A stretch of DNA of 64,000 bases from Vulcanisaeta distributa JCM 11217 (GCF_001316005.1 NZ_BBBJ01000001.1:1-64000); one strand, 5' to 3'. Positions 29,038 through 42,020 are shown, counted from the first letter of the stretch. Numbers and translations are program-made. The notes: a model not told the origin generated them from the letters alone.

Positions 29038-29277
29038 TTATGATTTCCTAATTAATTTCATAAACCTCGTGAACGCCTCATCAACCTCATCCCTCTTAGG
29101 TACGGCAATCACAATGGAAATTCCAGGCATTGAAAGGGCGGCATTCCTTGCCTTACTTAGATCCGTGAAATCAATTACATTACTGCCGTGTATTACGAAT
29201 ACCTTACCACCAAACCTGTTGGGGGGGTCCATGTATCTATTGACGTACTCCTTAATCGCGTCCTCGAGCCTACCCAT
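29038..29277 (-). CDS. small conserved-looking hypothetical protein
   Basis: 79 residues: MGRLEDAIKEYVNRYMDPPNRFGG, KVFVIHGSNVIDFTDL and SIVIAVPKRDEVDEAF. Compact alpha/beta pattern, possibly a crenarchaeal conserved protein, but I cannot name a family. C7 (G7 on the plus strand, 29221-29227) gives the Pro pair. It stands alone upstream of sucC on the same strand. Confidence 0.5.
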   Translation of the reverse strand: MGRLEDAIKEYVNRYMDPPNRFGGKVFVIHGSNVIDFTDLSKARNAALSMPGISIVIAVPKRDEVDEAFTRFMKLIRKS

Positions 29278-29337
29278 GGCTATACATCAATCATTACTAG
29301 CTTAATTTTTATTTTACCTCAAAGCTTCATTAATTTA

Positions 29338-29808
29338 ATGAGCTCAATGAATGAGTTAGTAAAGGAGTTAAGGGTTAATGAGATAATCAATGCATTAATA
29401 ATGGCGTTCAGAGCAGGCAATAGGGATTACATATCATATACCGCAGAACTCCTACATGAGGAATTCACATATACGGTCTCGGAATCAACGGAGCTGAAAG
29501 GTGATATCCTCAAACGCGCGTCCACACTTCACGCACTATACTGCTTAGGCCTTGGCCTTCTCAGGTTAATGAGCAATGAGGCCTTAACCGCAAACCCAGG
29601 TGAGTTATTGAGGGTGGCTGTGAATGACGGAGATTTAACAAGCCTAACACAGTCATTAATTACCGCGTCAGCCCTGCTCGTTAAGGGCGATACGTCATGG
29701 ATTAGGGACTTCAATGAATTAACCCAGGGAATCAATAATGAATTGTTCAGAGGCATACTCTCGTCATTTCTCGAAGTAATTAATAGCGTTAAGGCTGTAG
29801 GTCCCTGA
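29338..29808 (+). CDS. helical hypothetical protein
   Basis: 156 residues from ATG 29338 (MSSMNELVKELRVNEIINAL). Almost entirely helical (NRDYISYTAELLHEEFTY, LHALYCLGLGLLRLMSNEAL), without membrane segments or Cys clusters. It overlaps the end of the convergent regulator gene by 20 bases. No G/C run longer than four. Not recognised. Confidence 0.5.
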   Translation: MSSMNELVKELRVNEIINALIMAFRAGNRDYISYTAELLHEEFTYTVSESTELKGDILKRASTLHALYCLGLGLLRLMSNEALTANPGELLRVAVNDGDLTSLTQSLITASALLVKGDTSWIRDFNELTQGINNELFRGILSSFLEVINSVKAVGP

Positions 29809-30590
29809 TCAACGTGACCATGTTCTTACCCTCAACCTTAGTGATCCTGACAAGGCCTAAGTCCTCAAGTCTTCTGACGCTCCTCCACACGGTAGTCCTT
29901 GGCATGCTAGTCCCTGGAAATGTCAATCTCAAATGCAGAGCCGCCCCCCCTGGACTTTAAGTACTCTAATATTGATAATTCGTAATCATTAAGATTTAGT
30001 GCCATTTGAGGTGTGGGTCCCTTCTTCGTAATCCTTCTTCGCCCCATCACTAATACGTATGATGCGGATGCAATTATGATAATGGCAATGATAATTGCCG
30101 TAATGACTTCGAAATTAACAGCATGAGTCGTCACGGTCATCATATGCTTTGTCGCGGGCATCGGCATTATTGTATATAGGAATTCGCCTGGTCCCCTAGC
30201 CGTTATTATTAATTCATTATCCACCATACTCATGCTAATTAACGACAATGTTATGTTGGCTATGAGTATGTTGCTAGGTATGACTATCTCAACCGTGGAG
30301 TTGCCCACGCTCATTCCGACAAAGTTGTTTTTCACGAATACCTTGGGTACATAAACTATGGACACATTCGCAGTGCCTAGGACTGGTATTATGATTGACG
30401 TACCATTAATCATGTACGCAGTTATGGAACCATTAACGAGAACCTCGACGTATGATTGAGGTTGCACGGGTAGTTGTAGTGTTACGAATTCGCCGGTTAA
30501 CGTGGTATTTAGGCTAACGGTTGATGTACCATTGCTATACAGCGTTATTATCCAGATTAGCATTAATGGTGTTACTACCATTTTAATCAA
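29789..30590 (-). CDS. membrane-anchored winged-helix regulator, one frameshift
   Basis: Archaeal one-component regulator: signal sequence (VVTPLMLIWIITLY), extracellular beta domain with many sequons (NTTLTG, NGSITA, NVSIVYV), one membrane helix (VITAIIIAIIIIASASYVLV), then a cytoplasmic winged helix (LNDYELSILEYLKSRGG). The helix-turn-helix continues in another frame after GGG near 29916; two G gives ISRTSMPRTTVWRSVRRLEDLGLV and a stop at 29789. It probably senses a surface or envelope signal. Confidence 0.65.
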
Positions 30591-30631
30591 CGGTTTGATT
30601 AATACCCTATAAAAGTTTTTTCCTTATTAGC

Positions 30632-31957
30632 CTATGTACCGAGACCCCAACTACTTATGTAGCGCCTCTGCTCCTCGGTTAATTGGTCAATCCTTATGCC
30701 CATGGTCTCAAGCTTAAGCCTTGCAACCTCCATGTCGAGTTCGTCGGGTAACTTATGAACACCAAGCTGCAGCTTACCCCCCCTATTCTTGACTATATAC
30801 TCAACGGCGAGCGCCTGATTACTGAAGGACATGTCCATGACCTCGCTTGGGTGCCCCCCCTCCGCAGCAACCAGATTGACGAGCCTACCCTCAGCGAGTA
30901 AGTAAACGCGCTTACCGTTTGGTAACCTATACTCAACCACGTAATCCCTAATCCTCCTCTTCTCGGCTGCAACCCTCTCGAGACCCGCTACGTCGATCTC
31001 CACATTGAAGTGACCGGCGTTGGCTAGGACAGCCCCATCCTTCATCTTAAGTATGTGATCCAGGGTTATTGCATTTATGTCGCCGGTGGCCGTTATGAAT
31101 ATGTCACCTATCTCGGCAGCCTCGCCCATCGGCATTACCTCAAACCCGTCAAAGACGGCCTCAAGCGCCCTTACGGGATTTACCTCAGTGACTATGACCC
31201 TACGTGCACCAAGCCCCCCCTTAGCCCTCATGGCTATTCCACGGCCAACCCAGCCATAACCCGCGACGACTACGACCTTACCCGCAACCAGGATGTTCGT
31301 AGCCCTAAGTATCCCATCCCAAGTTGATTGGCCTGTCCCATACCTATTATCGAATAGGTACTTGGTGTATGAGTCATTAACGGCAATTATTGGGTACCTA
31401 AGAGTTCCCTCTTTAGCCATTGCCCTCAACCTGATGACGCCGGTTGTCGTCTCCTCAGTACCGCCGTAAACACCGCTTATTAATTTAGCGAAGTCCCTGT
31501 CACCAGCCGTCTCCAACGCGTAACTTACCTCATTGCTCTTAACACCAAGAGCCAACTTATGTAGTGTCACTGTTAGGTCGGCACCATCATCCATTGTAAC
31601 AACAGGCTCCTGGGATATCGCAAAACCAATTGCATTATAGTACTCCTTCTCATTCATTCCCTTCCACGCATACACGTGAACACCATCCTCAGCCAATGCG
31701 GCCGCCACCTCGTCCTGAGTGGAGAGTGGGTTTGATGGCACTAGGGTTACCGTGGCCCCACCAGCAATTAATGTCCTGACTAAAACGGCGGTTTCCTTAG
31801 TCACGTGTAGGCTAGCTGATATCCTAATGCCATCGAGTGGCTTCTCCCTGGCGAACCTCTCTCTAATCTTCATCAGAACTGGCATGTGTTTCTCAGCCCA
31901 CTCAATAAGTAGGCGTCCCTTCTCGGCGAGTGATATGTCCTTAACCTTATACGTCAT
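30632..31957 (-). CDS. ahcY: adenosylhomocysteinase
   Basis: S-adenosyl-L-homocysteine hydrolase, 441 residues, intact frame. Motifs: [24 protein letters not shown], the substrate/NAD region [18 protein letters not shown], the Rossmann [34 protein letters not shown] and [17 protein letters not shown]7 runs at 30854-30860 and 31214-31220 turn the near-invariant AAEGHPSEV and RAKGLGA into [10 protein letters not shown] and RAKGGLGA. Removes the product inhibitor of methyl transfer. A TATA-like aaaattttaata lies about 33 bases upstream. Confidence 0.97.
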   Translation of the reverse strand: MTYKVKDISLAEKGRLLIEWAEKHMPVLMKIRERFAREKPLDGIRISASLHVTKETAVLVRTLIAGGATVTLVPSNPLSTQDEVAAALAEDGVHVYAWKGMNEKEYYNAIGFAISQEPVVTMDDGADLTVTLHKLALGVKSNEVSYALETAGDRDFAKLISGVYGGTEETTTGVIRLRAMAKEGTLRYPIIAVNDSYTKYLFDNRYGTGQSTWDGILRATNILVAGKVVVVAGYGWVGRGIAMRAKGGLGARRVIVTEVNPVRALEAVFDGFEVMPMGEAAEIGDIFITATGDINAITLDHILKMKDGAVLANAGHFNVEIDVAGLERVAAEKRRIRDYVVEYRLPNGKRVYLLAEGRLVNLVAAEGGHPSEVMDMSFSNQALAVEYIVKNRGGKLQLGVHKLPDELDMEVARLKLETMGIRIDQLTEEQRRYISSWGLGT

Positions 31958-32007
31958 TCAGGTCAATACGTTGACTCACTGAAGTATTAAAATTTTAACA
32001 AAAGTTA

Positions 32008-33116
32008 TTAACCATATAGTAACTTCTCTGTTTGCTTATCGAATATCTTCATCTTACGTGAATTGAAGTATACATGCACTGGCTCACCAAGCTCGAAGCT
32101 CGTTGACGAGACCACCTTAATCTCAGTACTTTGCAGCTTAACCATCACGTTGAACTTACCACCAGCAAACTCCGAGATCTCCACAATACCCTTGCCAACA
32201 TAGGTAAGGTCATTATTGTTAATGACCTCCTTAGATAGCACTACATCCTCAGGCCTTATACCGAGAATTACACTCTCATTACCCTGTATGCCAATGTTCT
32301 GTGGTAATTGAACCTTCACATCACCCCCCCCATCGAAGTAGGTCTCATTACCCTTACCAACTATTGAGCCATCGAATAGGTTTATGTCACCTATGAAGTT
32401 CGCCACAAATACGTTGGCTGGCTTATCATAAATCTCATTGGGTAAGCCTATCTGCTGAATAACGCCTCTTCTAAGCACGGCAATCCTATCGGCTAGTGTC
32501 AATGCGTCGGCTGGATCGTGGGTCACGAGTATCGTGGTTATCCCGAGCTTCCTCTGGATGTCCTTCACAAACGCCCTAGCCGTAACCCTAATCCTAGCGT
32601 CTAAGTTACTGAATGGCTCATCCATGAGGAGCACCTGCGGCTCCTTAACCAACGCTCTCGCAATAGCAACTCTCTGTTGTTGGCCTCCGGATAGTTGCCT
32701 TGGATACCTATCCAGCGTTTCAGCAATGCCAAGGACCTCGGCTATCTCCCTAACCTTCTTCTCAATCTCGTTCTTCGGCATCTTCTTAATCCTGAGTGGA
32801 AAGGCTATATTATCAAAGACCTTCATGTGCGGGTAAAGGGCCCAGTTCTGGAATACCATGCCAACATTCCTATCCTTTGGGGGGGTATGAAGATGCCCTT
32901 CCTTGGCGATGCAACGAGGGTATCGCCAATCCAGACCTCACCATCCGTCGGCTCCTCAAGGCCAGCCACGACTCTAAGTAGCGTTGTTTTTCCATGGCCT
33001 GATGGACCCATTACAACCATGAACTCGCCAGACCTTACCTCAAGCTCCACCTTATCCAATGCCACTACACTCTTTCCGAATATCTTCGTAACCTCATGCA
33101 GGTAAACCCTCACCAT
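32008..33116 (-). CDS. sugar-type ABC transporter ATP-binding protein, one frameshift
   Basis: MalK/UgpC-like ATPase. Walker A is GPSGHGKTT, the signature is [16 protein letters not shown], Walker B is [12 protein letters not shown], the H-loop is VTHDP, followed by a C-terminal OB-type regulatory domain ([28 protein letters not shown]). At 32879-32885 seven bases stand where five or eight would join [11 protein letters not shown] to [12 protein letters not shown]. No permease or binding-protein gene is adjacent, so it may serve several importers. Confidence 0.88.
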
Positions 33117-33272
33117 GCCCCCTACAGTATTACTGGACTATTTAAGCAAAAATAAATTTTTCCAATAAGGCCGGGTATAACGGGTGCTAACTTCAATAAT
33201 GGGTTGACTCATCATTACTTATTGTCAAGAGAACTTATTAAAAATGCTCAAATGAGTATGCCCTGAGCTGGG

Positions 33273-35575
33273 ATGAGTCACGTTAGTAAACGATTTGAGC
33301 ATGCGGCTAAGATGTGGGGGGGTAGGGATGTGGATAAGTTCGTTGAGTCGGCAATTAATGGGTTTGGGAGTTCCATGTTCATAATGGGTCTGTATTACAG
33401 GAGGCCTAATTGGGCCTGGCCGAGGTGGTTAAGACAACAGCTAGAGCCCGTGGGTAGGGGGGGCTTTGAACCTGCCCAGTTAATGCCGTTTAGGAACATT
33501 CACTTTAAGGATTGGGGGATGATTGGTACTGTTCAGGGTGTTAATGAGGCCGTAATAGACCCTGCCATGTTATTCGTTACGAGGAGAAATACGGCATTTG
33601 AGGTGTGGATTTACGATGGATCGAGATTATACACTCCAGGCCTGCACGGATCGTTTAGGCAATACCTCGAAAGACCTGGCTACCCAGTGATAATTAATGA
33701 GTGGGATTTAGGCGCTGTAAGGGTTGTTACTAGGTCGGTGGTCGCCAGTAAATCGGGGGGTTGACGTGTTAGTTACTGATCTCAGGCTGGTTGGATTACC
33801 AGGTAGTTACATTGTTTACCTTGTTACGAGGCCCTACAATGTTGATCACATGGTTGAGGTGAGAAACGCGGGTGTTGAGGGTGATGGATGGTTCATAACG
33901 GTAGATGGTGAATTGGCCCTAACTACAGATAGGGAGCCGACACAGTTTGGTTCGTACGATGCAAATAAGGATGCGAGTGAGGATGCGGCCCTTGGTAGGC
34001 TTAACGGCGAGCTTTACGTCAATGATGAATTGGGCTGGGCCCATGCAGCCCTTGGTTTTAATGCCATTATTAATGAGAGTAATGAGTGGAGACTCAGGAT
34101 TAAGGCACCGATGGACCCCCTCAGGAATACCCCCGCATAATAGGGCCTTAGTCAAGGCCGTCAGCGATGATGACGTAGTTGCGGAATTACGTAATTGGGA
34201 CTCAATAAATGGGAGGTCATTCTCGGTATTAATAAACGGTAGTGTCATTGGCGATATTCTCCGCCAATCAATCGCGAACCTGGTAATGCTTTGGGATGGG
34301 GGGTAAGATAACGCCGGGTCCATTGATATATCACCTCTTCTGGATAAGGGATGGTTCGTACATGGCCACAGCCCTCGCAATGTCGAACCTAGCAGACATG
34401 GGCAAAGCGTTATCGAGGAATTACTAAGGAGAGTTGACGCAAGTGGTTATTTCAGGGCTGTGGATTTCGAGGTGAGGGAGTATGATGCCAACGGGCAGGT
34501 CTTATGGGCTGCGAGTAAGTATGTACAGCTAACGAAGGATTACGATGCATTGAGGAGGTGGTACCCAGTGATTAGGCGTGGGGGGGTTGAGTGGTTGGAG
34601 ACGAATAGGGAGATGGCTGGCGATGATTCGATAAGGGGGGGCTTGTTACCGCCATCCTGGTCTGCTGAGGACACAGGGCCCATGGACCACCATTACTGGG
34701 ATGATATGTGGGCCATAGCTGGGTTGAGGGAGTTGGGCAGGGTGCTTAGGGATGCGGGGTCATGAGGATTATGAGTGGGTTGAGAAGTTGCATAGGGAGT
34801 TCGTGGATGCATTGATTAATTCGATAAATGTTGTTAGGGCGAGGCTCGGCGTTGATTACGTAGTGCCTGCGCCAGAGAGGGTTGCTGATTCGGCAATGAC
34901 TAGGGTTATAGCGGTTGTGTGGCCAACAATGGCATTACCACTCGATAACCCATTGGTCAGGAGAACGCTTGAGGTCACTGAGGAGTTGTATGGGCTAAAT
35001 GGTGGTCTAGTGAATACCCACCAGTGGGGGGGTACCTACGGTAGTTACCTAACGATGAACCTAGCGCACTCCTGGGCAATATTTGGTGATAGGGAGCGGG
35101 TGGGTAAGTACTTAACATGGATTGTTAATCATGCATCACCAACCTACGGCTGGGCTGAGGGAATATCAATAATAACCGAGAGGGGGGTGGGCAGGGCGAT
35201 GCACCACATGGCTGGGCTGCGGCGGACTTCATAATGCTAATCAGGGACTTAATAATAAATGACTTGTTTGAAGCACCAATACTACTCAGGGGCATGCCCG
35301 CGGATTTACTAAGGCGTGGAGTTACGGCTAGCAATATATTGACAATACATGGGTTGGTTAAGAACGTGAGTGCATTAATGAAGGGTAAGGAGTTCGTAAT
35401 TAATTACGAAGGACCAGGTAAGCCCATTGGGAATGGGCAGTACGAATTATTAATTGATTCACCAATTACACCCAGGGAGGTTCAATGCGGTGACTGTAGG
35501 TATGAAATGATATCAAGCAACACTATTAGGGTTATGCATAGTGGTAAATTCACCATTAAAGTAATAGGTCCATAG
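33273..35575 (+). CDS. (alpha/alpha)6-type glycoside hydrolase-like protein, about six frameshifts
   Basis: Large protein of about 765 residues recoverable only across frames: a beta-rich N-terminal half (33273 on) and an alpha-barrel half with FWIRDGSYMATALAMSNL, HHYWDDMWAIAGLREL, and GDAPHGWAAADFIM if read across the break at 35182. These patterns suit the GH15/GH78-like alpha-barrel glycosidases; the exact family is unsure. Shifts: G6 at 33755, C5 near 34117, G6 at 34298, near 34404, G4 at 34757, G6 at 35182. Essentially every break is at a G or C run. Cytosolic; no signal peptide. Confidence 0.6.
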
Positions 35576-35629
35576 CGGTATTTCGCTCACTTTTTCGAAG
35601 AAACCTTTATTAAATTAGCTGTTGACGTC

Positions 35630-37047
<1,418 letters not shown>

Positions 37048-37051
<4 letters not shown>

Positions 37052-37677
37052 TGGCGATGCCAAGCGATGAATTGGCAATAGGTCTTTACAGGATAGGCGC
37101 AATCAAGTTCGGGCGATTCAAATTAACCAGCGGTATTGAGAGCCCATTCTATATTGACTTAAGGCTTGCAATAACCCACCCAGGCATTTATAAGCAGTTG
37201 GTTAGGTCTATGGCTAATTTACTATCGGGCTTCAACATTGATGCTGTGGCGGGTATAGAAACGGCGGGTATACCCTGGGCCTCGATGGTTGCTTATGAGC
37301 TTGGTAAGGGCGTGATATACGTTAGGAAGGAGGCTAAGGAGCATGGTATGGCGAGGCTTGTTGAGGGCGATTTGAGGCAGGGTATGAGGGTTGCCGTAAT
37401 CGATGACGTAGTGACCACGGGAGGCTCGATAATTAGGGCTATTAGGGCTGTTAGGAGTCACGGTGGTGATGTGGTTGTGGCGGCAGCCTTCATTGATAGG
37501 GAGCAGGGCGGGCTTGATGCAATCAGGAGAGAGGGTGTTAACGCTGTTGCCCTACTTCGGATTACAGAGGTGATTGACATCCTCGTTAAGAATGGACTAA
37601 TCAGTGATGAGTTACGTAATTCAATAATCAATTACCTGGTGAGCACGCGTGTTAATCCGGGTACTCAAACTACTTAA
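37048..37677 (+). CDS. pyrE: orotate phosphoribosyltransferase
   Basis: Intact, 209 residues (starts [14 protein letters not shown]; the second or later Met may be used). Substrate loop [23 protein letters not shown]-binding motif [14 protein letters not shown]. No G/C run longer than four in the gene, and it is unbroken, unlike its neighbours. Overlaps pyrI by 4 and pyrD by about 29 bases. Confidence 0.95.
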
Positions 37678-38618
37678 TTACCTGCCTCCTGAGCTCACTT
37701 ACGAGACCTCACATGCACTCATTAGGAGTGGTATTGTTAATTACCGTGGTTATGAACTTGAAATGCCCGTTGAGGTTAATGGTAAGTCCATTAAGAATCC
37801 GCTAGGGCTTGGTGCGGGTATTGACAAGGATGGATTTCTAGCTCCATGGATTGCGCGGGTAGGTATTGGCTTCATAACCATTGGCTCAATCACGCTTAAG
37901 CCACGCCCTGGTAATCCCAAGCCGCGCATCGTTAAGTACCCTAGTTTTAAGGCAATGGTTAATGCCATGGGTTTACCATCGAGGGGCTTCATAGACTTCA
38001 TAAGTCGATTACCGAGTATTCTCAATAGGCTGCGCGGACTCGGTACTTACGTAATTATTAGCCTGGCGGGATTCTCAATTGGTGAGTTTATGTACATGCT
38101 TAACAATTTGAGGGGGGTATGGTGTTGACGCCGTGGAATTAAATATTAGTAGCCCTACTTACCGTGGCTCATGGATATCGGATAGGGAGTACCTAGGTGA
38201 ATTGCTTAGGGGTGTTGAGGCATTTCCAGGTACGTTGTTCATAAAACTGCCCCCCCTTGGGGTTAATATTGAGTTTTACAGGTGGATTGTGAACATGGCT
38301 GGTAAGCGTGGGTTTGGATTAACGATAGCCAATACCCTGCCAACTAAGGAGCCTGGGATTTCCGTTGGCTATGGCGGATTAAGTGGCTATCCAATCTACC
38401 CAATTGTTAAGTCATTGATTGTTAAGGTTAGGAGGTGGGGGGGCTTTAGGAACCCGATCATTGGGCTTGGCGGCGTCTTTCATGGGTGGCAAGTGATCGA
38501 TTTAATGAGGAGTGGTGCGAACATTGTTGGTGTGGTTACGGCATTTGCGTACGAGGGTCCCTTCGTGTTTAATAGATTGTTTAAAGAGGTATTGATGGGT
38601 CTGAGTGAAAGACTTTAA
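37649..38618 (+). CDS. pyrD: dihydroorotate dehydrogenase, one frameshift
   Basis: FMN enzyme oxidising dihydroorotate. NPLGLGAGIDKDGFLAPW, FITIGSITLKPRPGNPKPR, NAMGLPS, then across the break ELNISSPTYRGS, IKLPPLG, ANTLP and the FMN phosphate loop IIGLGGVFHGWQ. G6 at 38112-38117 breaks it; five gives LRGYGVDAVELNISSP. About 322 residues, class 2-like in its N-terminus. Last pyr gene. Confidence 0.92.
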
Positions 38619-38642
38619 TAATTATTTAGTCAGTACGTTTCG

Positions 38643-39284
38643 ATGGGCCTTAATTACTATTGGGGGGGTGGTGGTTATGGAGTGCCGTTTAGGCCGTATA
38701 GACATGAGGTTAGGGATATCGTGGTTGCCTTAGTTGCAATGACGATAGCATTCGCACTACTCTTTAATACGTTACTTAGTATTGGCGGTTTAGTGGCGAC
38801 ATTTATCGCAGTGTTGACTGGATTCCTCGGCCATGAGCTAATGCATAGGGAGGTGGCGAGGAGGTTGGGTTACATAGCCTATTTCAGGGCTTGGTGGATA
38901 GGCTTATTGCTGGCTCTCGTTACGGCTTTAACGAGGTTCTTCATAATAGCCACGCCTGGCGCCACGGTAATAGGCCCAAAGGTTTGGGGGGGTTACCCAT
39001 CAAGGAGTGATGAGTTGAAGATAGCCCTTGCCGGTCCAGCCACAAACATAGCCTTCGCAGTGGTATTCCTGCCACTTTGGTTATTACTACCCAGCCCCCC
39101 CTTCTCCTTCTATGCCAACATAATATACGCGACTAATGCATGGCTCGGCTTCTTTAACATGCTACCGCTCGCGCTACCGGGTATTATGCTTGATGGTTTT
39201 AGGGTGTTTAGGAGGGACATTAGGGTTTGGGTCATAGCCTTTATAATATCTGTTGCGTTATTGATACCCAGCTTTATCCTGTAA
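38643..39284 (+). CDS. M50-type (site-2 protease-like) membrane metalloprotease
   Basis: Zinc motif GHELMHREVA inside a membrane helix and the third ligand region NMLPLALPGIMLDGFRVF. About five membrane segments; ALAGPATNIAFAVVFLPLWL is typical of the M50B minimal family. 213 residues, intact. G7 runs give YWGGGGYG at the start and KVWGGYP. Likely intramembrane processing of regulators or surface proteins. Confidence 0.85.
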   Translation: MGLNYYWGGGGYGVPFRPYRHEVRDIVVALVAMTIAFALLFNTLLSIGGLVATFIAVLTGFLGHELMHREVARRLGYIAYFRAWWIGLLLALVTALTRFFIIATPGATVIGPKVWGGYPSRSDELKIALAGPATNIAFAVVFLPLWLLLPSPPFSFYANIIYATNAWLGFFNMLPLALPGIMLDGFRVFRRDIRVWVIAFIISVALLIPSFIL

Positions 39285-39326
39285 TGCCATGGCAAGGATT
39301 ATACCTAGCTCACTGTTGCGGTAACT

Positions 39327-40577
39327 GTGAAGTTTAATTATGAAGTAATTAATGAGGAATCCAACATAGCCATCGTAACCCTCTGGAGCAGTGTAAACCA
39401 GGTTAAGGGGCTTCTCGGTGATTCAATAAGCCTTGTTGGTGTTATAGGCAATCTATACACGCCAGTCGGCATCAATTACATGATAGCCACCCTAGCCAGG
39501 ATGAATTGGATCGATACGTTGATAGTCTATGGCCTTGATTATAATGGCGTTGGTGATTTATTAATTCGTTTCTTTAGGGATGGTGCATTAGACGTACTGC
39601 TTGTGAGTAAGGATGTTGCGGATAGTGTTAGGTCTACGGTGAGGGTGATAGACCTTAGGGAGGCATTTAAGGTGCGTAACGCCGACTTATTAATAAGGAT
39701 CGTCCATGAAAACTATAGGTCTGGGCGTAGGCCTGTTAGACCATTGATGAACGTGGAGGTTCGTGAAAATGAGCATGGTGGTGGTTGGGTGTTACCGTTG
39801 GTCGGCGGTTTCATTTATGAGAGGGACACCTATAGGTCCTGGGTTAAGCTCGTTGATTTAGTATTAAATTATGGCTTTGATAAGGGTGATTATAGGGAGT
39901 TGATAACGCCGCTCGTGGTCATAGATTCGATGGGTAAGCCGCACCCATTCAGGAGACTCAACGAGGCTGGGCTTAGGGGGGGTTTTGAGCCTCCTGCCGA
40001 GGTGGTTGATGCCATGGTCAGGGAGTTGAGGATTAATCCGTATTCGATCAACGCTGTTTATTACGGAAGTGATTACTTGGTTCAGGGTGTTATAAGTGGC
40101 GACTATTATAATCAAGTGGTTTATTTGAGGAGTGTGGACGTGCTCAATGACTGGTGCAGGCAGTTATATAGGTGGTGGTCTCTTGCGAGGAGAATCGTCG
40201 AGACCCTGAATAGCGAGTTCAATGCCTGGTATAGCGTGGGTTCCATAGCCGTAATGCCGTTCTCAGCCAGGATATACGCCAAAGACCTAAGTAGGGCTGA
40301 GGAGTTCGTGAGGAGAAACGCCAATGTGTTCAGCGAGTTCGTCGAGGATCCAAGGGGTAACTTCCTGGTTATGAGGGAGGGCGAGTCCGTGGTTGTTGAA
40401 CATAGGTTGCCAATCACTAACTCACTACATAGGAGATTCTCGTTTAAATCCCTTGAGGAGGCATATAACACGCTCAAGAACAGCAATCACTTCACTAATT
40501 ACTCACACGCAATGTACCTCGGCAAGGAGTTGGCGAGGGCGTTCCTTCTCAGGAATTATGAGCAGGATAAGTTATGA
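39327..40577 (+). CDS. thymidylate-synthase-like protein with N-terminal DUF4346-like domain
   Basis: 416 residues, intact, GTG start. The first 130 residues (TPVGINYMIATLARMNWIDTLIVYGLDYNGVGDLLIRFF) resemble the MtrA/DUF4346 fold. The C-terminal part (LYRWWSLARRIVETLN, GSIAVMPFSARIYAKDLSRAEEFV) resembles archaeal thymidylate-synthase-like proteins. A catalytic Cys may be the one in VLNDWCRQLY, but this is not secure. Overlaps the next gene by 20 bases. Family call is tentative. Confidence 0.45.
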   Translation: MKFNYEVINEESNIAIVTLWSSVNQVKGLLGDSISLVGVIGNLYTPVGINYMIATLARMNWIDTLIVYGLDYNGVGDLLIRFFRDGALDVLLVSKDVADSVRSTVRVIDLREAFKVRNADLLIRIVHENYRSGRRPVRPLMNVEVRENEHGGGWVLPLVGGFIYERDTYRSWVKLVDLVLNYGFDKGDYRELITPLVVIDSMGKPHPFRRLNEAGLRGGFEPPAEVVDAMVRELRINPYSINAVYYGSDYLVQGVISGDYYNQVVYLRSVDVLNDWCRQLYRWWSLARRIVETLNSEFNAWYSVGSIAVMPFSARIYAKDLSRAEEFVRRNANVFSEFVEDPRGNFLVMREGESVVVEHRLPITNSLHRRFSFKSLEEAYNTLKNSNHFTNYSHAMYLGKELARAFLLRNYEQDKL

Positions 40578-40872
40578 GAGAAAAGTTAATCCGTACCTAT
40601 GCAACGATGAGAATATGGTTAGGAAGAAGCCATACCCGCATAACAATGACATACTAAATGCAATGCTTAGGGTGTTTTCCAGGGAACCCTTCGTAAAGCC
40701 GATAGACTTTCCGGACAAGGTCCGTGAGGAACTTGAGAAGGAGGGCTTCTACGTAGGCCTTGTTTCTACAAAACGCATCTGGAGGATTTATGAGGAGGCG
40801 GTCAGGAGGGGGGGCTTAATCTATGACTATCTAGGCGTGGTAATTGGCTATGGTGAGTACTGGGAGGAATAG
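40558..40872 (+). CDS. small conserved-looking hypothetical protein
   Basis: 104 residues from ATG 40558, overlapping the end of the thymidylate-synthase-like gene. Basic N-terminus (SYERKVNPYLCNDENMVRKKPYPHNN), then FPDKVREELEKEGFYVGLVSTKRIWRIYEEAVRR and a hydrophobic end. Translational coupling suggests a joint role with its neighbour. No family recognised. Confidence 0.55.
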   Translation: MSRISYERKVNPYLCNDENMVRKKPYPHNNDILNAMLRVFSREPFVKPIDFPDKVREELEKEGFYVGLVSTKRIWRIYEEAVRRGGLIYDYLGVVIGYGEYWEE

Positions 40873-40955
40873 GTATTACGGTGATGCCGTGTTAATAGCC
40901 ATGGTTAGAAATTTCTAAGTGAGGGCTAGGCGATGTGTTGTTTCATGGGCGTGAT

Positions 40956-41940
40956 TTAAACGTAATCATCTCTATTGACCTTATTCATGGGCGTCTCTCC
41001 CCCCCTAAGGTACCTAATTACGTTCTCCACGGCCCTAATCATCGCGTACTCAGCAATCTCCCTCTGAGCCCCCCCACCAGCTATGTGTGGTGTACCCAGG
41101 AAATTAGGTAATGCCGTCAATGGCGTCCTCGGTGGTATTTCCTCATGCCCATCATGTACCCACCAAACATCAGTGCCAAACCTAATGTCCTGCCTCTCCT
41201 TAAGAACCCTGTATAGGTCCTCCTCCTTAACCACGTCACCGCGGCCGACATTCACAACAATGGCGCCACGCTTTAATGCCCTAAGCTCCCTCTCGCCTAT
41301 TAAGCCTTCGTATGCTTATTCAGTGGTAACGCTATTGCACTATGTCAGCTCTTGGCAGTACATCGAGTAATTTACTCGTTGGGTAGACCTCATCAAAGTA
41401 TTCGGCTGGTCTACCGCTTCTATTAATTCCGATATTGTAGGTCCTGAACCCCCCCTCCTTACCGATCCTCGCAATCTCCCTACCAATACCGCCAGTGCCG
41501 AGGACGAGCAGTGTTGACTCAATGATTTTGCGCGGGCTCGTTAATTCATTACTTAGGTACTCCCTGGCATTTAGTACGGGCTTGTGCAATCCCTTGGCAA
41601 GCGTTAGTATCATGGCCCATGCATGCTCAGCAACGGGCACCGAGTAAGCCCCCCCTGCGTTGCTATAGATCTCTACATTGCTTGGTATTGCGGTGAATGG
41701 TAGGTGGTCAACACCTGCTGAGAACGTCTGTATCACCCTTAGCCTAGGCATGGATTTAATGTTACTAGTCAGGTCAAACTCCCTACCGCACCAGCACATT
41801 AGTATCTCGGCGCTGGATAACGCGCTTGATTGTTCGTCCTTACCCAACTTCGGTAGTTCGTAGAGGTTGACATTATAACTCCTTAGCATTTCCCTAGCCT
41901 TTTCAGGTAATTCCACCGTACTGACTATCGTTGTTGTCAT
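40956..41940 (-). CDS. D-isomer-specific 2-hydroxyacid dehydrogenase, two frameshifts
   Basis: NAD-dependent dehydrogenase. VAEHAWAMILTLAKG, Rossmann LLVLGTGGIGREIAR, then across the break ALPLNKHTKGLIGERELRALKRGAIVVNVGRG, the catalytic region EIPPRTPLTALPNFLGTPHIAGG. Missing single G's near 41337 and 41306 restore PRADIVAIALPLNKHTKG. C7 runs add Gly in SNAGGAYS and GKEGGFRT. About 328 residues. Substrate (glyoxylate, phosphoglycerate or another) not predictable. Confidence 0.85.
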
Positions 41941-42020
41941 TTAAATTGAGGCAGATTGCTAACTATTTAATTTTTCACGGGCAAAAATACTTTTAACTGG
42001 GCTTTCTTCCGGTAACGCGA

